Positions 26,656 to 35,926 are shown, counted from the stretch's first letter. The stretch: DNA of 64,000 nt from Clostridium estertheticum (GCF_011065935.2 NZ_JAAMNH020000001.1:3679001-3743000); one strand, 5' to 3'. Notes: generated by a model not told the origin, from the sequence alone. Made by a program: numbers and translations.

Positions 26656-27023
26656 CCTCTTTCTATTTTAACTTACTAAACATGATATATAATTTCTATT
26701 TTTGATATATTTGTTATATTTCCAATATTAGAAATACAAACGATTGCATAACGTATTATTATACTAGAATTTTACATACCATTTGTAACATTGTACCACA
26801 TTTTTAATATATATTGTAGGGTTTTTTTATGATTTTTTGTTTAAAAAAATAAAATATTCCCATATTATTAATTTCTTATTAGCGATATTAAGGTAAAGTT
26901 ATACAAATAGTTAAATTTTCCATTCTATAAAGCCAGCAATTGTCGATTGCTGGCTTTATAGAATGGAAAATCATTTTGATAGAGGTAGTTAAAAAGTGAA
27001 ATTTTAAAATAAAATCATTATTT
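26656..27023. other. Intergenic region between the DUF4342-like gene and ccpN
   Basis: 368 AT-rich bases. It contains the long inverted repeat at 26916-26970 and a possible ccpN promoter near 26757-26785 (TACAAA, 18 bases, TATAAT on the minus strand). No open frame or RNA gene was recognised. Confidence 0.5.
26916..26970. repeat. Perfect 25-base inverted repeat, possible terminator
   Basis: Two perfect 25-base arms, beginning TTTTCCATTC and ending GAATGGAAAA on the plus strand, around a five-base TGTCG loop. 53 bases after the stop of the DUF4342-like gene, so it may end that transcript, but the stem is much longer than usual and no real T run follows beyond the TTTT inside the arm itself. 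Confidence 0.75.
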
Positions 27024-27644
27024 TTATTCCTTTTCCTCTGTTTTTTCCTCTTCTTTTACTTCTTCTTTGTTCTTATCAAATTTTACAGTATATTGGTATA
27101 CATTTTCATTGCTATCATCTTTACTGCTTTTAGTAAAAGTATCTTTTTTGTCATTAAATTTTTCTTTTACGTCTTCACTCATATCGTTCATTTTACTTTT
27201 TACGTCTTCAACTGTATTTTTAATAATAGTATTAACTACTTCTATAGAACCATCTGCTTTAGTTATTTCAATAGTAACTTTGGTAAGTACTGCTGTTAAT
27301 ATTCCTATACCAATTAGCGCAGGCATAATATAGAGACTAATTAGACCTGCTGCAATACCAGCATTAACAGGTATGTCTACAACTACAGTTTCATCTTTTT
27401 TTATTTTTATTCTTGTAACATTTCCTTTTCGTACAATATCTTTTATTGTTGCTACAAGTTCATCCTTAGTAGAATACATTTCTTCCATATTAAATTTATT
27501 AACCCTTTTTTGCTTTGCTTCAATATAAATGAGTGCGTTAACTACGTCACTATCACATTCCTCTAATGCTTCCTTAGCCTCAGTATATGATACTCCTGTT
27601 CTCTCTTTTATTATGTCAATTTTTTCTAGTGTAATTTCTGACAT
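27024..27644 (-). CDS. DUF4342-like protein with N-terminal UBA-like fold
   Basis: 206 residues. The first 45 residues (VSYTEAKEALEECDSDVVNALIYIE) look like the UBA/EF-Ts N-terminal helical domain. A middle part with strands (TRIKIKKDETVVVDIPVNAG) precedes a hydrophobic segment (about 100-122) and a second strand-rich part, ending in a long acidic and lysine-rich tail. The family is widespread in clostridia and has no assigned function. ATG at 27644 is chosen because the ATG at 27653 abuts the AAGGAGG site. Next to recO, possibly in the same transcript. Confidence 0.75.
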   Translation of the reverse strand: MSEITLEKIDIIKERTGVSYTEAKEALEECDSDVVNALIYIEAKQKRVNKFNMEEMYSTKDELVATIKDIVRKGNVTRIKIKKDETVVVDIPVNAGIAAGLISLYIMPALIGIGILTAVLTKVTIEITKADGSIEVVNTIIKNTVEDVKSKMNDMSEDVKEKFNDKKDTFTKSSKDDSNENVYQYTVKFDKNKEEVKEEEKTEEKE

Positions 27645-27688
27645 TAAAATCATCCTCCTTATAATTTTTCTTGGTTAACAAATTTTTA

Positions 27689-28438
27689 CTAGTTGTTATA
27701 TTCTCTTAAATAATCAAACATTTCTAGACTCTTTGGTTTTCGTGCATAATTTTGAGAAATGATAATAGATAAAATTTTATATAACTCAAGCTTTGATTCT
27801 TTAGACACAACTATTCTATTAATCTTATCCATACCGAAATTATTTAAGAATTTTAATGTATTATATGTAGGGTTTGAAATATATATACTATTTACCTTTT
27901 CACAATCTTTACAAATAGGACCATAAGATTGTAAATCAATATTATTAGATATTGTTATTTTTTTTCTACATCTAACACATTGTTCAAAATCCAACCCATA
28001 ACCTGTTGCCTTTAAAAGTTTTGTTTCAAACGCTCTTGCTAATATTTCTATATCCATAACGTCATTTTTTATAAAATAAAAGGCACTAACAAGATCTTTA
28101 AAAAGTTCACTATTAACATCTTCATTTTCCATGGATATATCAATTAACTCGTTAAAATACGAGGCATAAGTAATTGTGTCCAGGTTCCTTAACAATTGCT
28201 GAAAAGAATCTATAATTGTAACTTCATTTATTGTATATAAATTTTTACCTTTAAAAAGCACAAATTCGGCATAGCAGCAAGGTAATGTGGAGGACACATA
28301 TTTACTTTTATTTTTCCTGGCACCCTTTGCTATGGCTGTTATTTTACCAAAATCCTCAGTAAAAAGCCAAACTAGCTTATCAGCTTCTTTAAACTCTTGT
28401 GTTTTTATGACAATAGCTCTAGTTTTTAAAATTGCCAT
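27689..28438 (-). CDS. recO: DNA repair protein RecO
   Basis: 249 residues. RecO helps load RecA onto SSB-coated DNA in the RecFOR pathway. The N-terminal OB fold reads TRAIVIKTQEFKEADKLVWLFTEDFGKITAIAKGARKNKSK-like in pieces, and the zinc site is CVRCRKK...GPICKDC (around residues 149-175). It is 12 bases after era, a common clostridial pairing. Confidence 0.95.
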   Translation of the reverse strand: MAILKTRAIVIKTQEFKEADKLVWLFTEDFGKITAIAKGARKNKSKYVSSTLPCCYAEFVLFKGKNLYTINEVTIIDSFQQLLRNLDTITYASYFNELIDISMENEDVNSELFKDLVSAFYFIKNDVMDIEILARAFETKLLKATGYGLDFEQCVRCRKKITISNNIDLQSYGPICKDCEKVNSIYISNPTYNTLKFLNNFGMDKINRIVVSKESKLELYKILSIIISQNYARKPKSLEMFDYLREYNN

Positions 28439-28449
28439 AAAATCATCCC

Positions 28450-29331
28450 CTACTTATATCCCAATTCTTTCAAAATACTTGAAGTATCTCTCCATTCTTT
28501 TTTTACCTTTACCCATAATCTTAGGTTTACTTTTTCCCCTAAAAATTTCATTATATCTTGCCTTGCATAAGTAGAAATTTGTTTAAGTGTTTTTCCACCT
28601 TTTCCAATTATTATCCCCTTATGAGAATCTTTTTCACAAAGCATATTAGCTTCAATATGATACATGTTCCTTTCATCTCGTTTCATAGAAATAATTTCTA
28701 TTGCTATTCCATGAGGTACTTCTTGGGACAATAGTTTCAAAGCCTTTTCTCTTATGATTTCAGTTATAATAAATCTTTCCTGTTGGTCTGTAATCATATC
28801 CTCTGGGTAATAAAGCGGTCCTTCTGGAATGTTCTCCACTACAAGTTTAGTAACTATGTCAACATTCTTACCTTTTATAGCAGCTATAGGTATTATTTCT
28901 TTAAAGTTAAAATACTCCGAATAACTCTGAACAGTTTTAGCTACCCTCTCTTGGGTATTCTCATCAATCTTATTGACTAATAAAAACACTGGGATATTAC
29001 TGTCTTTTAATTGTTCAAGAATGTGCATATCACCTTTGTCAACTTCATCCCCAGGTGTAGTTATAAATAATATTACATCTACTTCACTGGTAGATTGTTG
29101 CGCCACTTTAACCATATATTCCCCTAGTTTATGTCTAGGTTTATGCATCCCTGGAGTATCTACAAATATTATTTGAGAATCTTTAGTTGTTAAAATAGTT
29201 TGTATATTATTTCTTGTAGTTTGGGGTCTATTAGACACAATTGATAATTTTTCCCCCATAATAAAATTTATTAATGTAGATTTACCTACATTAGGTCTTC
29301 CGATAATAGTTACGAATCCCGATTTAAACAT
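28450..29331 (-). CDS. era: GTPase Era
   Basis: 293-residue GTPase that binds 16S rRNA and helps 30S assembly. G1 GRPNVGKST, G2 region RPQTTRNNIQTI, G3 DTPGMHKP and G4 NKID are present, and the C-terminal KH domain ends with HKGIIIGKGGKTLKQISTYAR. Flanked by cdd and recO, matching the usual ybeY-dgkA-cdd-era-recO order of Firmicutes. Confidence 0.97.
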   Translation of the reverse strand: MFKSGFVTIIGRPNVGKSTLINFIMGEKLSIVSNRPQTTRNNIQTILTTKDSQIIFVDTPGMHKPRHKLGEYMVKVAQQSTSEVDVILFITTPGDEVDKGDMHILEQLKDSNIPVFLLVNKIDENTQERVAKTVQSYSEYFNFKEIIPIAAIKGKNVDIVTKLVVENIPEGPLYYPEDMITDQQERFIITEIIREKALKLLSQEVPHGIAIEIISMKRDERNMYHIEANMLCEKDSHKGIIIGKGGKTLKQISTYARQDIMKFLGEKVNLRLWVKVKKEWRDTSSILKELGYK

Positions 29332-29385
29332 ATTTCCTCCTTCTGGTTATCTTAAGTAGATAGTATTTAGCAATCTCTTTCTATC

Positions 29386-29784
29386 TTACTTTAATAAATC
29401 TTCTTTAGTAAATGCGCCTGGTAATATTTCTTCCATATTCTTTATTATATAATCATCTTCACTTTTCACTAATATAATATCTATATCTTTTGTGGCAAAT
29501 TCTACTATGACTTGTCTGCAAATACCACATGGATAGGTATGGGTTGACATATCTCCAACTATTGCTATAGCTTTAATTTTTTTATGTCCTTCCGATACAG
29601 CTTTAAAAATTGCAGTTCTTTCGGCACAATTAGTAGCACCATAAGAAGCATTTTCTATGTTGCATCCAGTATATATTGAGTCATCTTCCGTAATAACTGC
29701 TGCACCTACTTTAAATTTTGAATAAGGCACATAAGCATTTTCTCTAGCATCTATTGCAATTTTAGCTAACTTTTTATAATCCAT
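29386..29784 (-). CDS. cdd: Cytidine deaminase
   Basis: 132 residues. Hydrolyses cytidine and deoxycytidine to uridine forms for pyrimidine salvage. Zinc and catalytic motifs are CAERTAIFKA and PCGICRQVIVEF; YVPYSKFKVGAAV is the substrate-side motif. The reading frame extends upstream to a TTG at 29802, but ATG at 29784, five bases after AGGGGTG, fits the family length. Confidence 0.95.
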   Translation of the reverse strand: MDYKKLAKIAIDARENAYVPYSKFKVGAAVITEDDSIYTGCNIENASYGATNCAERTAIFKAVSEGHKKIKAIAIVGDMSTHTYPCGICRQVIVEFATKDIDIILVKSEDDYIIKNMEEILPGAFTKEDLLK

Positions 29785-29924
29785 TAATACACCCCTACAC
29801 AATTAATTTAAGGCTCATGATAATAAATAACAATTAAAAATCACGTATACCAATTATATCATTAAATATTAGTATTTCAATAATATTATATATTATATTT
29901 TATTGGACTGAGTTGAACTACACA

Positions 29925-30623
29925 TTATCCTAAAACTTTAAATAATAGCAAGGTTAATAGTGTCCCAAAAATGCCGCCAAAAATAACTTCTAAAATAGAA
30001 TGAATTTGTGAATCAACTCTACTTTGTGCCACTATTGCAGCTAGCAAATAAGATAATACCATAATAAGTGGTTCCGTAGTTAATAAGGTTATTGCTGTGG
30101 CTACTGAAAAAGCTATGGTACTGTGACCACTTGGCATTCCTCCTCTAAATGGAGTTCCCTCATCATAAATTGATTTAACTACTACTGCAGCAATACAAAC
30201 TATAACTAGTATAAAAAATATCATGTCAGGATTAGATTTTTTAAGCTTTGCCATCATTGTTTTATTAAAAGGGGTTAATCTATCCCAGAAGATAACATAG
30301 CCTACAAGGACTGCATTTATAGCAGTCACTAGCACTGCGCCTGCAGCAACATTCTTAGCAATCTTGGCTAAGGGGTGATAAAAATTTGTGGTAGCATCTA
30401 TTGCACATTCTACTGCAGTGTTTATCATTTCAGCCACTATAACCAAGGTTATAGTCATGGTTATAATCAAAAGCTCTATCCTTGATAAGTCATAAAAAAA
30501 AGTGGCAGACAGCACTATTATTGTAGCTATCATATGTATCTTCATATTTCTTTGTGTTCTAATGGAATATATAATCCCCTCAATAGCGTAATTAAAACTA
30601 TCAACCAATTTTTTAACTTTCAT
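29925..30623 (-). CDS. DgkA-type lipid kinase fused to a PAP2 phosphatase domain
   Basis: 232 residues. The N-terminal 110 residues are a DgkA/undecaprenol kinase domain with SFNYAIEGI, NTAVECAIDATT and three membrane helices. The C-terminal half is a PAP2 phosphatase with GMPSGHSTIAFSVATAI and SRVDSQIHSILEVIFGG. Together they could phosphorylate and dephosphorylate undecaprenol or diacylglycerol in the membrane. The upstream ATG (30659) lacks a ribosome binding site; ATG at 30623 follows AAAGGCGG. Lies between ybeY and cdd, where Firmicutes usually carry dgkA. Confidence 0.88.
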   Translation of the reverse strand: MKVKKLVDSFNYAIEGIIYSIRTQRNMKIHMIATIIVLSATFFYDLSRIELLIITMTITLVIVAEMINTAVECAIDATTNFYHPLAKIAKNVAAGAVLVTAINAVLVGYVIFWDRLTPFNKTMMAKLKKSNPDMIFFILVIVCIAAVVVKSIYDEGTPFRGGMPSGHSTIAFSVATAITLLTTEPLIMVLSYLLAAIVAQSRVDSQIHSILEVIFGGIFGTLLTLLLFKVLG

Positions 30624-30686
30624 ACTCAACCGCCTTTGAAAATATTGTAAGTAACCCAATTCTATTTAAATAATTATTAATATAAT

Positions 30687-31187
30687 TTATCTAGATATCT
30701 TAAAATCACTCAATATTTCTTCTTCTCTTTTCCTCATAATTTTTTTCTCTGCCACCTCCATGTGATCATATCCTAACAGATGTAAAATTGAATGCACTGT
30801 AAGGTATGCACATTCGCGAATAAAGGAATGGCCAAATTCTTCACTCTGATGCCATGCTTTTTCTAGTGATAATGCAACATCCCCAATTACTAACCTTTCA
30901 TCATTTAGATCACTTTGGTCAAATTTATAATTTATATACTCATCTTTAAACACCTTGTTTTGTGGATAATCCAGCATTGGAAACGATAGTACATCTGTTA
31001 TTTCATCTATACCACGATACTTTAAATTTATTTTTTTAATTTCTTCGTTGTCAATTAATATAACACTTACTTCATTATCTATAAGAAGTTTTTCCTCTTT
31101 AAGTGTATATTCAATGACATCTTTTATGGCAGTTTCAAGCTCTGTTGTAACGTCTATCTTATTTTGCCTATTATCTATAAAAATCAT
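30687..31187 (-). CDS. ybeY: Endoribonuclease YbeY
   Basis: 166-residue metal-dependent RNase for rRNA maturation and quality control. The zinc motif reads HSILHLLGYDHMEV (H-x3-H-x5-H), preceded by GIDEITDVLSFPM and LVIGDVALSLEKA. The start overlaps the pgpH stop by four bases, and AAAGGAG is well placed. Confidence 0.95.
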   Translation of the reverse strand: MIFIDNRQNKIDVTTELETAIKDVIEYTLKEEKLLIDNEVSVILIDNEEIKKINLKYRGIDEITDVLSFPMLDYPQNKVFKDEYINYKFDQSDLNDERLVIGDVALSLEKAWHQSEEFGHSFIRECAYLTVHSILHLLGYDHMEVAEKKIMRKREEEILSDFKISR

Positions 31188-33271
31188 ACTTGTTTTACTC
31201 CTTTATTATCTTTTTCCCATTTATCCAAGGGATATTCTATTCTCTCATGGTATATTCCCGAAAACACTTTTAAAAATGCCTTTCGTATTTTTTCTAAATC
31301 TTTCAGAGTTAAATCACAATTATCTAATTGTCCATCATTTAGTCTGCCTTTTATTATCTTGTTGACCATTTCCTCAATTTTATTTTTTGTAGGATTTGGA
31401 ATTGATCTCACAGCTGCTTCCACTGCATCAGACAGCATTATAATTGCGGCTTCGCGGCTTTCAGGATTTGGCCCCTGATATCTAAAATCCTCTTCCTTAA
31501 TCTCATCTGGAGTCTCACTAGAATTTTTCATAGTTACATAGAAATATTTAACTAGTGTGGTTCCATGATGTTGTTGTATAACATCTTGGATCGCCATGGG
31601 TATCTTAAATTCTTTTGCAAGATCTAAGCCATCCTTTACATGTGAAATTATTATAAGTGTACTTAGATTAGGAGTTATCTTATCATGAGGATTATCATTT
31701 CCCAATTGATTTTCTTTGAAAAAATAAGGTCTCTTTATCTTGCCAATATCATGATAATAGGAAGAAACTCTGGCAAGCACTGGATTAGCACCAACTACTT
31801 CTGCTGCCACCTCGGATAAGTTCGCTACTAGCACAGAATGATGATATGTTCCTGGGGCTTCCAAAAGTAACCTCTTTAAAAGTGGGTGATTGGGGTTTGA
31901 AAGTTCTAAAAGCTTCACTGTAGTTACTATATCAAAAAAGCTTTCAAAAAACGGTAAAAATCCTATGGTAAGCACTCCAGATATAAGACTTGCAAGTGAC
32001 ACCATTCCAGCCTTTTTTAAAACATCAACTATACTATTACTTAGCAAAAATCCCATAGAAAGATAAAGGGCCAAGTTTATCATTGTAATATATATGGATG
32101 AATATAATATATCGTTTCTTTGTTGCATTTTCTTGAGTAACATAACCCCAATAATAGAGTTTAACACTGCTAATACAGTAATTTCAAAATTAAAATTAAC
32201 TGCAACGCTAATTAGAATACAATTAAGAATATTTAAACCTATAGATACTTCATCGTCAATTAAAATGGCCATGAGCATTGGTATACAGGCTAGTGGAATT
32301 ACGAACAGGGAAATTATACCTAATACTCTAGCCAGTAATATAGCTATTATACTAAGAATATTAAGCATAATTAATTTTTTTATATCCTTAAATATCTCCG
32401 GTTTATACTTATATAAATAAAACCATTGAAGTAATATGACTAAACACACTAGCCCTGCTAAACTTAAATATAAGGACCATTCAAAATTGGTGGTATTATC
32501 TAGGAGTCCTAATGATTGAAGCAGTGCCTTTTGCTGCGTGGTTATTGGTTCCCCTTCCTTTACAATAATTTGGTCCTTCTTAATCATGACAGGTTTAACG
32601 CTTTTTCTCGCAGCTTCCATCAGAAGCTCTGTTTTTTCTTTATCATATCTTGTATTAGGCCGAATTTCTGCATTTGCAATAGCCATCCCTATTTCTCTTA
32701 TATCCTTTGTAAAATTCGAGTCGTTAAAAGCTGTAGCAATAATACCCTTCGCCATTATAATCTCTTCAGGCTTATCTTCATTAATTATAAATGATGCATT
32801 GAGTGTGGTCATTGTATCTATAAGAAATTGTTCTAAATCATCAGCCTTTTTCTGGTCTAAGCTTATTAAAACCTGATATTTTTCAATGTTAAAACCAGCA
32901 ATTGGATTACTCGCCTTGAAATCTATTTTTTCCTTTTCTGATAATATCTTTCCAGTTGAACTTTTATTTAACTTGCTTACTGCAGAAAATAATTTCCTAA
33001 AACTAGCTATAGCCTTATCATTCACTGGGACTTTAATTGTTTTTTTCTCTACATTTTCTACAGCCTTAGTTTTACTAACTTCTGTGGATACTTCATTTTC
33101 AACTTCTCTAGGAGCTTTTATATCTATTTTTGCAATATCCCCCACATTTAGTGTATATTTTTGGGGAACTAAAGCTGTTACTAGAATCGAATACATAATA
33201 ACTGCTGTAATTATAAAAATTAGATATGGCTTTGCTTTATTAAGCGTTATAAGTTCTCTAATATTTTTCAT
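31184..33271 (-). CDS. pgpH: 7TM-HD membrane protein, probable c-di-AMP phosphodiesterase
   Basis: 695 residues (YqfF/PgpH family). One membrane helix (about 16-36) leads to an extracellular domain (about 40-265), then seven membrane helices (about 270-455) and a cytosolic HD domain with GTYHHSVLVANLSEVAAE, SYYHDIGKIKRP, NPHDKI, ISHVKDG and QQHHGTTL. Listeria PgpH hydrolyses c-di-AMP to pApA. Coupled to ybeY by a four-base overlap. Confidence 0.92.
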   Translation of the reverse strand: MKNIRELITLNKAKPYLIFIITAVIMYSILVTALVPQKYTLNVGDIAKIDIKAPREVENEVSTEVSKTKAVENVEKKTIKVPVNDKAIASFRKLFSAVSKLNKSSTGKILSEKEKIDFKASNPIAGFNIEKYQVLISLDQKKADDLEQFLIDTMTTLNASFIINEDKPEEIIMAKGIIATAFNDSNFTKDIREIGMAIANAEIRPNTRYDKEKTELLMEAARKSVKPVMIKKDQIIVKEGEPITTQQKALLQSLGLLDNTTNFEWSLYLSLAGLVCLVILLQWFYLYKYKPEIFKDIKKLIMLNILSIIAILLARVLGIISLFVIPLACIPMLMAILIDDEVSIGLNILNCILISVAVNFNFEITVLAVLNSIIGVMLLKKMQQRNDILYSSIYITMINLALYLSMGFLLSNSIVDVLKKAGMVSLASLISGVLTIGFLPFFESFFDIVTTVKLLELSNPNHPLLKRLLLEAPGTYHHSVLVANLSEVAAEVVGANPVLARVSSYYHDIGKIKRPYFFKENQLGNDNPHDKITPNLSTLIIISHVKDGLDLAKEFKIPMAIQDVIQQHHGTTLVKYFYVTMKNSSETPDEIKEEDFRYQGPNPESREAAIIMLSDAVEAAVRSIPNPTKNKIEEMVNKIIKGRLNDGQLDNCDLTLKDLEKIRKAFLKVFSGIYHERIEYPLDKWEKDNKGVKQV

Positions 33272-33313
33272 ATTCTATCCCCACCTTTTCTTCTCAAGTA
33301 TTCTAAAAAATAT

Positions 33314-33389
33314 ATGAAATATTATTATCTTTGAAATACTATTTATCTTTGATAATATCATTTATCTTCGAAATATTATTTATCTTCGG
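33314..33389 (-). repeat. Imperfect 18-19 base tandem repeat across the yqfD stop codon
   Basis: On the minus strand the motif CGAAGATAAAT or CAAAGATAA(A/T)A, each followed by an ATATTT-like segment, recurs about four times, starting in the last codons of yqfD (ATEDK, stop) and continuing past the stop. Confidence 0.6.
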
Positions 33390-34497
33390 TAGCAATATTT
33401 TCTTCAGCAACAACCACTACTCTTATGATGTACTTATCTTTATCTTTTTTTACATCTACGATCTTATCCATAACCTTTACATTTTTATCTAATTTTTTTA
33501 AAATATTAGAATATATTTCCTCTGTTATCTTAGTTGCATCTGCATGTATATTTTTTTCCTGGACTTCATAATAAATTTCTTTGTCTATAAACTTATCGTT
33601 ATTTTCTATTTTATCATAATTACCATATGGAATTAAGCTATTTTTGAGATAAATTTTTTTATTCAAAAATTTAATGTATAAATTACTTATACTATTTCCT
33701 GTTTTAATCCTTGATGTACTGGATAATGGAACTTCTTTTATCTCCTCGTAAAAAGTTTTCGCTATAACTTCTCCCTGCGCACGTACAGGGTAAAGACTTC
33801 CCTCTTTACCTTGCTCCCCCTTAACTAATATATCTCCCTTTTGTATTGAATCTCCTTTTATAACAACGGCTGTTCCTTCTGTGGTAAATACCCTAACTAC
33901 TATACCATCTTTATTGGCTATCAAATCACGAGGTGTTCCATCCACAATTATAATAGGTGGTGATTGTCTTTCTATTACATCAACTTTTAGCTTAACACCT
34001 TCAATCCTAGCTTTTACCCACATTATCTCATCATTACTTCTTAGAATTCTATTTTCAATGTCGTAAACATCTATATTTTTCTTTCTGAGTCCCGTTGTAA
34101 CTCCAAACCCCTTAATTTGATTACGTAATTCAAATGGGCTTATATAGTGTTCCGTACTAATTTCTATATTCCATACAAATGTAGATAAGTAATATATTAT
34201 GCATGCAAACAAAATCACTCCAAGTAATAGTGCAGACCGACTTCTTATTTTCATTAAAAAAAAGGATAATCCATTCCTTCCTATAATAATAACTCTAGTA
34301 TCCGTTTTTTTTGCAATTTTGCTAATTTCAACATAATCAGATAATTTAACATCTAACACTAGAGTTGTTATATTAACCTTTTTTATGTTTTTAGCTGCAA
34401 TGCCATTTTTCCATAATAAATTAATAAATTTTTCCGGCATAAATGATTCAATTTCCATTGTAATAGTCCCTTTTTTATATTTTTTTAAATTATTCAT
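33376..34497 (-). CDS. yqfD: Sporulation protein YqfD
   Basis: About 373 residues; the family is conserved in spore formers and needed for efficient sporulation in B. subtilis, with biochemical role unknown. A cytosolic N-terminal part (MEIESFMPEKFINLLW...) is followed by one membrane helix (around 87-107 of this start) and an extracellular domain with VKARIEGVKLKVDVIERQ and GEVIAKTFYEE. The preferred ATG at 34497 overlaps the yqfC stop; an ATG at 34506 is also possible. It is the second gene of a yqfC-yqfD pair. Confidence 0.88.
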   Translation of the reverse strand: MNNLKKYKKGTITMEIESFMPEKFINLLWKNGIAAKNIKKVNITTLVLDVKLSDYVEISKIAKKTDTRVIIIGRNGLSFFLMKIRSRSALLLGVILFACIIYYLSTFVWNIEISTEHYISPFELRNQIKGFGVTTGLRKKNIDVYDIENRILRSNDEIMWVKARIEGVKLKVDVIERQSPPIIIVDGTPRDLIANKDGIVVRVFTTEGTAVVIKGDSIQKGDILVKGEQGKEGSLYPVRAQGEVIAKTFYEEIKEVPLSSTSRIKTGNSISNLYIKFLNKKIYLKNSLIPYGNYDKIENNDKFIDKEIYYEVQEKNIHADATKITEEIYSNILKKLDKNVKVMDKIVDVKKDKDKYIIRVVVVAEENIATEDK

Positions 34498-34774
34498 TGC
34501 CTTCATACACAACAGATTTAAAGTTACCACTTAAAGTTATTGTGTTTCCCCCTATAAATAATATTTTAAAATTTTTCCCATATATAGAAATTGGTCCCAC
34601 ATTGGAATTTATCTTTATTTCTTCTTCCTCAAAAATTACTACACCTCTATGGTTTTCTATATTTATTTCATTATTGGCCAAAATAGTTATTTTGGGTAAA
34701 TCTAGTAGTATATCCCTTGGCAAATCTAACTTACTCGCTATAGTTTCCTTTGTTTTAGAAAATTTATTTTCCAT
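34490..34774 (-). CDS. yqfC: Sporulation protein YqfC
   Basis: 94-residue YabP/YqfC-family sporulation protein. The segment LPRDILLDLPKITILANNEINIENHRG is characteristic, followed by strands ending in YGKNFKILFIGGNTITLSG. It probably lies in the spore coat or forespore membrane region together with YqfD. A GAGGTGG site precedes the ATG by seven bases. Confidence 0.9.
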   Translation of the reverse strand: MENKFSKTKETIASKLDLPRDILLDLPKITILANNEINIENHRGVVIFEEEEIKINSNVGPISIYGKNFKILFIGGNTITLSGNFKSVVYEGNE

Positions 34775-34861
34775 ATATCCACCTCATAAAGTACTTCATA
34801 TTAAATTTATGAAAAAAAAACACAAGAAATTACAGTTTTTAAATTTTATAATTTTCAAAGC

Positions 34862-34890
34862 AAAAAAAGACTCAGCACAGGCTGAGTCTT
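34862..34890 (-). terminator. Intrinsic terminator after rpsU and the yqeY remnant
   Basis: Perfect nine-base arms AGACTCAGC / GCTGAGTCT with an ACAG loop, then seven T on the minus strand. It would end the rpsU transcript. Confidence 0.9.
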
Positions 34891-35082
34891 TTATTTATTT
34901 AAATATTGTTTTACTATTTCACAAGCAAGTTTACCATATGCTTTGCCCATAACTTAAGGCAACTCGGTAAACATAATTTTTTTCACGTGTTCCATGCTAT
35001 TAGTTCCCAATTCTACTACTGTTTCTCTGAATGTCTCTAAAATTTCTAATTTATTTACTGCTGAGGAAGGTATTCGAACAAA
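34891..35082 (-). pseudogene. Remnant of yqeY (GatB/YqeY-domain protein)
   Basis: The minus strand reads VNKLEILETFRETVVELGTNS and EHVKKIM, then, after an in-frame TAA, VMGKAYGKLACEIVKQYLNK and a stop. The end matches the YqeY C terminus (GKVMG...DGKLVNEIVKxYL) and the middle the ELGANSPKDMGKVM region, shortened. The N-terminal two thirds are missing. yqeY normally follows rpsU in Firmicutes, exactly where this fragment lies. The assignment is by eye. Confidence 0.7.
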
Positions 35083-35120
35083 ATTTTATTTTATCTTGTT
35101 TGTTTCCATTATAAAAAATT

Positions 35121-35297
35121 CTATTTGAATTTTCTCTTTCTTGCAGCTTCTGATTTTAATTTCTTTTTAACACTTGGCTTTTCATAGTGCTCTCTTTTTC
35201 TTACTTCTCCAAGCACTCCACTTCTTGCGCATTTTTTCTTAAACCTTCTTAAAGCGTTCTCAATGGACTCGTCTGCTCCAACCTTAATTTCTGACAT
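35121..35297 (-). CDS. rpsU: 30S ribosomal protein S21
   Basis: 58 residues: MSEIKVGADESIENALRRF, then KKCARSGVLGEVRKREHYEKPSVKK and a basic end. This is an exact S21 profile for a Firmicute. The protein joins the 30S platform near the anti-Shine-Dalgarno region. ATG codons at 35300 and 35297 are adjacent; the second has the better spacing from GGAGG. Normally followed by yqeY, here only a remnant. Confidence 0.96.
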   Translation of the reverse strand: MSEIKVGADESIENALRRFKKKCARSGVLGEVRKREHYEKPSVKKKLKSEAARKRKFK

Positions 35298-35482
35298 CAT
35301 TATCCCTCCCTCCGCTAGCTCAATTCAATTTAAAAACAGCTAATGCGGGGCCTAAATAGCACATTTTTTATTATACAACACAATTTTACATAATGTCAAC
35401 ATTTTCATTGCTATTTTGATATATATAATGTATTTAAATATAGAATATACATCAAATTTTAACATTTAAAATTAGTTATATT

Positions 35483-35827
35483 TTAACCAGGTGGCCACTG
35501 AAGCATCCTGCCCCCCAATAAATGAAAATGCACATGCTGAACAGTTTGCCCCCCTTGCTGCCCACAATTACTAACAATCCTATATCCACTTTCTGAAATA
35601 CCTAAAGTGACCGCAACTTCCCTTGCAACCATAAATATATGACCTATTAATTCTGATGACTCTTGTTTTAAGCAATTTAGGTCATCAATATGTTCCTTTG
35701 GAATAATTATAACGTGTATGGGTGCCTGAGGACTTATGTCATTAAATACTATAACTTTATCATCTTCATAAAGCACCTCACAGGGTATCTGCTTTTTTAT
35801 GATTTTACAAAATATACAGTCTTCCAC
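35483..35827 (-). CDS. HIT-family (histidine triad) nucleotide-binding protein
   Basis: 114 residues, HinT type. CIFCKIIKKQIPCEVLYEDD at the start and the histidine triad HVHFHLLGG near the C terminus are diagnostic. HinT enzymes hydrolyse AMP-lysine and other adenosine phosphoramidates. It is the last gene of the hrcA-side cluster before rpsU, a common clostridial arrangement. Confidence 0.93.
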   Translation of the reverse strand: MEDCIFCKIIKKQIPCEVLYEDDKVIVFNDISPQAPIHVIIIPKEHIDDLNCLKQESSELIGHIFMVAREVAVTLGISESGYRIVSNCGQQGGQTVQHVHFHLLGGRMLQWPPG

Positions 35828-35926
35828 ATAATCACCTCCTACTATCCTATTGCAATACTATCTTATTTAATATACTATTCAACATAAAGTTTTATTCTCC
35901 TGCTACATACATTTATTATTGCGCAA

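Noticed and set aside
31048..33317. Several plus-strand frames opposite ybeY and pgpH
   Set aside because: All lie antisense to clearly coding sequence and show no family features.
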